From: Mytilisepta virgata
Taxonomy: Eukaryota; Mollusca; Bivalvia; Mytilida; Mytilidae
Direction: 5' to 3'
Length of the DNA: 64,000 bases
Assembly (NCBI GenBank): GCA_028015205.1
Contig: CM051513.1
Span: 48,612,841 to 48,676,840, forward strand
Position numbers and translations under genes: made by a program. The notes beneath the pieces are model-generated. The model searched no databases and was not told the DNA's origin. It was given only the letters and a program-made list of their open reading frames with translations. Below, piece by piece: positions 57,960-64,000 of the stretch. How positions within the stretch are numbered: position 1 is the stretch's first letter; each line of letters opens with the position of its first letter.

Positions 57960-58389
57960 TTAAATAGTTTTCATGTCCCTTATGAATATTTCTTGCAACA
58001 CAGGGATGTAATACGTAAGTTAATACAAAGAGTCATGTCCCTTTTTCATTGAAAATTCCGTAACCGAAATATTTTTGGTTTTTTGCAAGACAATAAAATC
58101 AGGTAAGTTCATTTCTATTAGTAAACACTTGGCGAATTCCATCTGTTAGCCAAATTATTAGACTATTGACATTGGTGAAGATAACTTAAAATTTGAAAAA
58201 AAAAATCCTTTATAGACAGTAGGTATTTTTGACCATTATGTAAGCATTGTAAATCATGGGTACAATGTAGCTACCAAATAAGGTGTTCCATTGGACGTAA
58301 CCAATTTATACTGCTTTATAACATAAAAAGCATAATTTATTGATGTACCTTTATTACTAAACTATTTTTGAATTGGTAAATATGTCATT

Positions 58390-58981
58390 TTTAACAATGA
58401 ACAACATGCTGTGAATTTCCTGTAACACGTTCACGAAGTTCAAATAAAGGGGAATAATATGTATTTTAGAAAGTGGAAAATTGTTTCAAAGTCGTCAAAC
58501 GAAAAATAGCAGTTATATGATGCATTCGAACAAATGTACAATGCTATCATTGCAACTTAGCTCATTCTTACTCTTAGATATTAAAGCAACATCAAAACGA
58601 TGGTTGACAACTCCGATAAATACGACAGCAGCACCACCATCTACCAGAATGTATACTAAGGAAATTGCAAGTAGGTTAGAATGCATAATTTTTAGATAAT
58701 AACATAATATTTAAAAAGAATTATGTTTCAGTTCCCGAGTATCTGTAATATTTGTACATACACGTTATGTCTTTTCGATGGCTAGGCATCTGTGACAGAT
58801 CACGGATCCCAACCCACAGAGTTGTCTAAAGCGTCCCCATGTAGCAAATAACTCAATGTTCGAAACTCATTTTTTCTAAATAAATTGACGTTAACTTTAC
58901 AGTTTACCCCGATCTTATAAATTGTTTCAGCTAGGTCCACAAAGAGATATGATATCCTGACAACACTTGGAATGTTCTATG
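58390..58981 (+). CDS. Duplicated small exons of an unrecognised gene
   Basis: Exon 58578-58670 (after TTACTCTTAG, before GTAGGT) is phase 1 at both ends and encodes IKATSKRWLTTPINTTAAPP plus STRMYTKEIA. It is homologous to 52365-52445, including both flanking introns (GGAAATTGTTTCA and AAAAAGAATTNTGTTTC phrases). Exon 58931-58981 (after ATTGTTTCAG, before GTAAGT) is also phase 1 at both ends and continues TRSTKRYDILTTLGMFY. The preceding exon of the other copy is represented here only by a relic (CTGTAACACGTTCACGAAG) that has lost its splice sites. The Thr-rich character suggests a secreted or extracellular segment, but no family was recognised. Confidence 0.35.
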
Positions 58982-60480
58982 GTAAGTGTTTTTTTTCTTA
59001 AATATTGTACAATAAAACTACGTCTTTGGATCGAAAGAGAATTTAAATATTTAAATAACAGTGTTATACTATCATTTATTTCATTACTCAATGTTTAAGA
59101 AATCAAACATTTTAAATTTTTGTTGTAGACAAATGTAAACAATGAAAGGGTAATTCCTAACTTGTAATGTCGTGATAGTCTGTAACATATGTTGAATCCA
59201 AGAATATACATGAATCTGGTCGAACTGAAGAGTCATACGCCAGATTTAATTCTTTTACTAAAACTAAATGATTTCAAAACTAGTCGGTGTTATTCGCTAG
59301 TACATAAAAAGATTCCTCTACTTACGTTTCGACAAGAGAACGCATTAAATCAAGATTTAGTCCCGTTCCTTCTCTATTGAAATTATTGTGTAAAATGTTC
59401 ATATATGTACGTTATGTCTATATAATGTTTCGATAAATTGGTGAAATGCACCTCTTTTTTCAAAATGGCGGTAATCATCCCAATCATCTTCTACCTTGTC
59501 AAAACGAAATAAACATCGTTCATACGAGCAAAGAGAATTAATTATGTAATATATCAAAAGTTTAACATATAAAAATGGTACAAAAATCAATTATTGATTT
59601 AAAATAAATTAAAATGTTACTTATCTGACACATTTGAAATCTATGCATTTAAATTTAAATGGGCAGTAAATTTATTTAAAAATATGAAAATTAAATACAA
59701 ATAAATCCATTACATGCTCACGATTTTTTAAATATTAATCTGTTCAGTTGTATGAGCATTTTCTAAATTATAAAATTCTAACGCTTGACACAAGATTTGC
59801 GATCTTTGAAAATTGTTATCTGTCAGTACTAGATCAGTTTTGCATTTTTTCAAATACAATTTCATGCAACAATTTTTTATGTATGTACTTTCGTTGTCTT
59901 ATAATGTTGTGGATAAATAAGTTCTAAATTTCAAAAATCGCAACACTTGCTGCCGACAAAATCGTTAATATCTTTGAAAATATTAGAATTGACGAACTAA
60001 ATATTAAGATGGTAATATATTTTGTATGTACGATCTTTATTCTGAATTATTATTTCCTAGGATATTCTAATTAGAAAACCTCAAATCCTTTTCAATCTCA
60101 AGCGGGTCAAAATTATTAACGTTTTACATGAGTTATTCGCCTTTGCCCAGAATGTAAAGTTGAAATAAATTTTGTTTTGTTTATTATATTTTTAAAATAT
60201 ATTTTTCTAGTGAAAAAATAAGTAAGATATAGTAGAAAGTATCTGAGGCTTACATAAACATTGTCTAGAATTTTGCATGAAATATTTTTTTCTCTTTTCA
60301 TCAAATTTCAATGGTACATTTTAATAGATCCCTTAATAACATAACAATCATGCAGTTAGATTCACTGAGGGTTTAATGGATAAAAATAAACAAATTTTTA
60401 AAACAATTCATTACTTATTTATTAATAAGAAGTTATTCCTGTAAATTTAAAACTTATATTTTTTATATGCAAGAAACCCT
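58982..60480. other. AT-rich stretch, nothing recognised
   Basis: No supported exon, RNA gene or bounded repeat. Confidence 0.4.
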
Positions 60481-60534
60481 TTATCACATATATCATAGTC
60501 ACGTTGATGCAATCAAACCCTCAATAACAACCTC

Positions 60535-61695
60535 TAAAGAAAGAAAATTCAAATCATCCTTGGTTTGGTCCTACTTGTGATGTCAAAAGGAAAATATTTC
60601 ATAATTCTAAGAAAAAATATAATTTAAACAGAAACGATGCGGACAGGTTGGAAATGAGAGAGACTTGCAAAACTTACAGACCAGAAATGAATAAATGTTT
60701 TCAAGAATGTGAGTTTAAAGTGGAAAATGAATTGCGAAAAAGTCTGCAACAAATCCCGCTGAATTATTGAAAATTTTGAACAAATTTAATAGATCAAAAA
60801 ATGTTTCGAAAATTACAATAGACAAAATCTTAATATTAGCGATGAAACTGAGAATAGATCCAGATTCTTACAGGGGATCACTTTGGTATCATCAGTAAAA
60901 CTTTTTACATTGATTTTGTATAGTAGACTTACGAAATATGCTGGTTTAGTAGATATGATTCCAGATTCACAAGCCGGATTTAGAAAAGTTACTCAGCTGT
61001 ACATAACCTATTTTGCCTCCACGTGCTAATTGAACTTTATCTGTCTTTTGGAAGAAAATTTTACTGATTTTAAAAAGGCGTTTGATACGGTATGGATGTT
61101 GGGATTGTGGCAAAAATTAATACAAAATAACCTAAGTGGGAACATTCTCAAAGTAATTTATAACATGTACGAAAACATTAAGTCTTGCGTGAAGCAAGAT
61201 AGTGTTATTTCAGGGTTATTCTCATTGGGGTACGACGGGGGAAAAACTGATCCCCATTTCTATTTTCTGTGTTTTTAGCGGATTTAGAGGATTTTTGCAT
61301 TCAAAACCATGTCTCAGGTTTTACAAATATTGCAAATACCTGTCAAGAAAAGTTAAGAATGTATTTGATGATTTTTGTGTTACTGTATGCAGACGATACA
61401 ATTATTCTTGCAGAAAGTGCTACTGATCTTCAAACTCCATTGAATTTATTTGAATCATATTGTTCATTGTGGAAATTGACTGTAAATGTTGACAGAACTA
61501 TAGCACTTATTTTCCGAAAGCGTAAGGGAAGAATTGGGGATGATTAAATTATATGGCTCGATTATCGAAATTGTAGAATCTTATACATATTTGAGATTTA
61601 ACTTTAACTTTAAAGGGAAGTTTTTATCAGCGAGAAAGAAATAGCAAATCAAGCACAAAAAGGGTTATATGCACTTTACGGGAAAATAAGATATA
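60535..61695 (+). pseudogene. LINE reverse transcriptase relic, N-terminal and central part
   Basis: Broken frames in order: a pre-RT region (HPWFGPTCDVKRK at about 60.56 kb), FTDFKKAFDTVW at about 61.06 kb (RT block with the first catalytic Asp), NILKVIYNMYENIKSCV, a disrupted RQG-type region, and LLYADDTIILAESATDLQ at about 61.38 kb (the YADD catalytic box). YTYLRFNFNFKGKF follows at about 61.59 kb. Stops and frameshifts are numerous. The element is interrupted at about 61.70 kb and resumes at about 63.06 kb. Confidence 0.85.
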
Positions 61696-61699
61696 CTGG

Positions 61700-63055
61700 A
61701 CATTGAGCGCGGAAAAATAAGCATTTTTTTGTGGTGGCCATATTGACTTTAAAAAGTTTTTGCGGCCATGGCATTCGTGGAACAGTAACTCAATGTGGAT
61801 GTTGTGGCAGGCTTCCCATAAACTTTCCTGTCAAGTAGGTGGTGTCAACTGATAGTTTCATGTCTATATATATGCTGTAGTATTTCAGAAATGGATGTTA
61901 ATGCAAAATTTAACCAAAGTCAATGAAGCGTGAAATGTAGGTCAACGTGACCTAATTGTCATATGGTTGTTCGTTACTACCGAAGATGTATCCACTGATG
62001 AAGTAGACTGTATGCTACGTAGAATTACCAAAATGGACCTTAAGGTTCCATCATAGTCAAAATCTATGACGAAAATACAACCACTTAAATTGTCAATATG
62101 TTTATGTTACAATTAATTCTGAACTGGAACTTGATGAAAAGCTTTCATTAAATACACATTTCATAATGCATTACCTTTTTCATTCAGAATAAATATGAAA
62201 AAGAATATGAATAAACATTTCCTTAGTGACGGATGAATTTTTCAAAAGATGCCGTGAGTTAAGTAGAGCATATTTTTGGAAAATAATTGTTCCAATTGTT
62301 CATTGTCATCATGGGCAGGGCAAGCGAGGCTTAATTTCACAAATAAATCCAATAGACGATAAAAGCATTTTTAATGTGTGGCTGAGTGTGCTGTCCACGT
62401 TTATAAAGATGTCCGAGATAAATTTCGTCATTAATGATAAAGTAGACCATTTGTTAAAAATATTTTTATCTAGAGTTTACAGGGAATTGTACGGTAGAGC
62501 TATATTTAGACAGGTCACATGACAAATAATGTAAAAATGGATAATGGCTGGTGTTATCACTTTGTGCAAAGTAAACATCCGAGCAATCCAAAAAACAACT
62601 AAGTTAGGAATTCCTCTGAATTTTGCCTTACTTCTTCATAATCTTCAAAGTTCATAACCTTTACAGTTAGGAGAAATTGCGTTATTGTAGAAAAAAACAA
62701 TCCTGAATACATGAAGCGGAAACATCCCACTCGAAGGAGAATGTTTTTAATTTGTTTTATTCTTCTTCCGTAATTTCAAACAAAAATACATTTAAAATAT
62801 GTGCATAATTGTTTATTTAAATCAATGTGTTAAAATGATGCATTCGAGAACCTTCTAAGGGATATGTTGGGAGAATTCATACAAGAAAAGTCCATGCAAA
62901 TTCCATTTGCACATAAACAAAACTGCAGTTTAAAATTTATAAATGCAGATTGTCAAATCCGATAATAACCTTTATAATCTGAACCATACATCGTTTATTT
63001 TGAACCACGCGTTTTGTCGCCTATTCGGCTAATTCGTAAATTTAGTATTATAGAT
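61700..63055 (+). other. Foreign 1.36-kb insertion in the LINE, with an unexplained 98-codon frame
   Basis: The LINE reading is lost from about 61700 and resumes at about 63060. Inside is an open frame at 62226-62522 with TDEFFKRCRELSRAYFWK and VHCHHGQGKRG, then INPIDDKSIFNVWLSVLST. It is preceded by TTTCCTTAG and ended by GACAG/GTCACA, which look like weak splice borders, so it may be an exon fragment captured by duplication. No family was recognised. No terminal inverted repeats were seen. Confidence 0.4.
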
Positions 63056-63925
63056 ACATATCCCAGTTGACTTACAGTTAATAAAAACTATTTGATTCTC
63101 TTATTGAGCCAATTTTGTTATATTCATGGGGTTTTGAAAATATCGATATACTTGAAAGAGTTCGTCTTAAATTTTTGAAAAAAAATACTATCAGTTAGAA
63201 CTAGTACACTTAATTTCATGGTATACGGTGAAACTGGTAGATTTCCTATTGAAATTAGTTTAAAAATAAAAAAAAAATTACATTTTTGGACAAACCTGGT
63301 TATGAATAAGAATAAGTTATCAGGAAAATTGTATCAATTATTATTGAATATGCATAACTCAGGTGATTGTACTTCAAAATGGATATTGTTTGTGAAATCA
63401 TTACTTGATAATACTGGTTTAAGTTATGTATGGGATAATCAAATTGTATTAAGTAAACTGGATATTAAGTTGTATATTAAACAAATTCTGAAAGATCAAT
63501 TCAAACAAAAATGGTATAGTGATATTGAGAATTCCTCAAGGGAACAGTTTTATATGTTGTTTAAAAAGGATTTCGGATTCGAAAAATATTTGACGATTTT
63601 GAAGAAAAATCGTAGAATACAAATATTTTTATTACGTTGCTCCAACGCCAAGCTTCCTATAGAAACTGGACGCTGGAACAGCATTCCTCGAATGGAGAGA
63701 TATTGTACTTTTTGCGAAAACAGGCAAATTGGAGATGAATTTCAATATCTATTTCTGTTTCAAAACGAACACATACAGCATATTCGTACAAAATTTATTC
63801 CATCATATTACATCACTCACCCAAGAGAAGATAAACGGAAGGGAATTTTATCTCTGTGTAATAAAACAGTTTTGAATAATTTGGCACTTTTAATCCAGAT
63901 AATAATTAATAAATTGTTTTAATAT
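63056..63925 (+). pseudogene. LINE C-terminal region
   Basis: After a frame slip near 63070 the frame reads LFDSLIEPILLYSWGFENID, then an open run from 63218 to 63922: STLNFMVYGETGRFPIEI, TKWI-like SKWILFVKSLLDNTGLSYVW, RWNSIPRMERYCTFCENRQI and GDEFQYLFLF. This matches the C-terminal domain of LINE ORF2 proteins that follows the RT, including the CxxC part of a terminal zinc-binding motif. It ends at a stop before TATCTATTTATTTATACAG. It is the other half of the relic at 60535-61695. Confidence 0.85.
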
Positions 63926-64000
63926 CTATTTATTTATACAGTTTCACTGCGACACAGTAATCCAAAATTATAATAGATCTTGATTTGATCATCAATTTTA

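Overview
The window looks like nuclear DNA of a bivalve mollusc, most probably a marine mussel (Mytilus-like). It is AT-rich, genes are sparse and intron-split, and almost all recognisable structure is dispersed repeats: tRNA-derived SINEs, elements with GCTCACCTGGCC-type ends, Penelope-like (PLE) and LINE remnants, a Tc1-like transposon and several MITEs. The species call is inference from repeat style; nothing here identifies the species directly.

Genes. (1) A secreted alpha/beta-hydrolase gene on the minus strand (1479-6184) shows a nucleophile-elbow exon and two alternative or duplicated signal-peptide first exons, both 160 nt and both phase 1. Its 3' exons lie outside the window or were not found. 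(2) Two paralogous type II membrane glycosyltransferase-like genes lie about 21 kb apart on opposite strands: 16008-17658 (minus, 350 aa) and 38460-41440 (plus, 385 aa). They share one architecture: an untranslated 5' exon inferred upstream, a short exon encoding a membrane anchor, a phase-0 intron containing the same SINE family in sense orientation, and one large catalytic exon. (3) Small Thr-rich exons around 52.0-52.4 kb and a partly decayed duplicate at 58.4-59.0 kb suggest a small unrecognised multi-exon gene.

Most notable system. At 17710-19151 there is a 378-bp tandem array (about 3.8 copies, apparently identical). Each unit carries a hammerhead ribozyme on the minus strand. All three stems and the conserved core can be drawn: stem I AUGCUG/CAGCAU, core CUGAUGA and GAAA, stem III with a GUC triloop, and an AUA cleavage triplet. 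A near-single unit of the same element, with its hammerhead, is inserted in a dead PLE at about 54.79-55.19 kb. A divergent hammerhead lies at 282-327, next to another fragment of the family at 1-105. This organisation matches what is known as a metazoan retrozyme, a small non-autonomous retroelement that makes self-cleaved circular RNA. Here the array also sits upstream of a glycosyltransferase coding exon, on its sense strand, apparently inside its 5' UTR intron, with the nearest cleavage site 97 nt before the 3' splice site.

Layout: 0-1.3 kb retrozyme/PLE remnants; 1.4-6.2 kb hydrolase exons, minisatellites, MITEs and a SINE; 6.2-15 kb repeats only; 16-17.7 kb glycosyltransferase 1; 17.7-19.2 kb hammerhead array; 19.2-35 kb repeats, including a long foldback at 30.6 kb; 35.1-38.2 kb a four-level nest of inserted elements; 38.5-41.4 kb glycosyltransferase 2; 43-51.6 kb repeats; 52-59 kb duplicated exons, a Tc1 relic, two PLE relics and a MITE; 60.5-63.9 kb a broken LINE with a foreign insertion. 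No tRNA, rRNA, CRISPR or prokaryotic features were seen.
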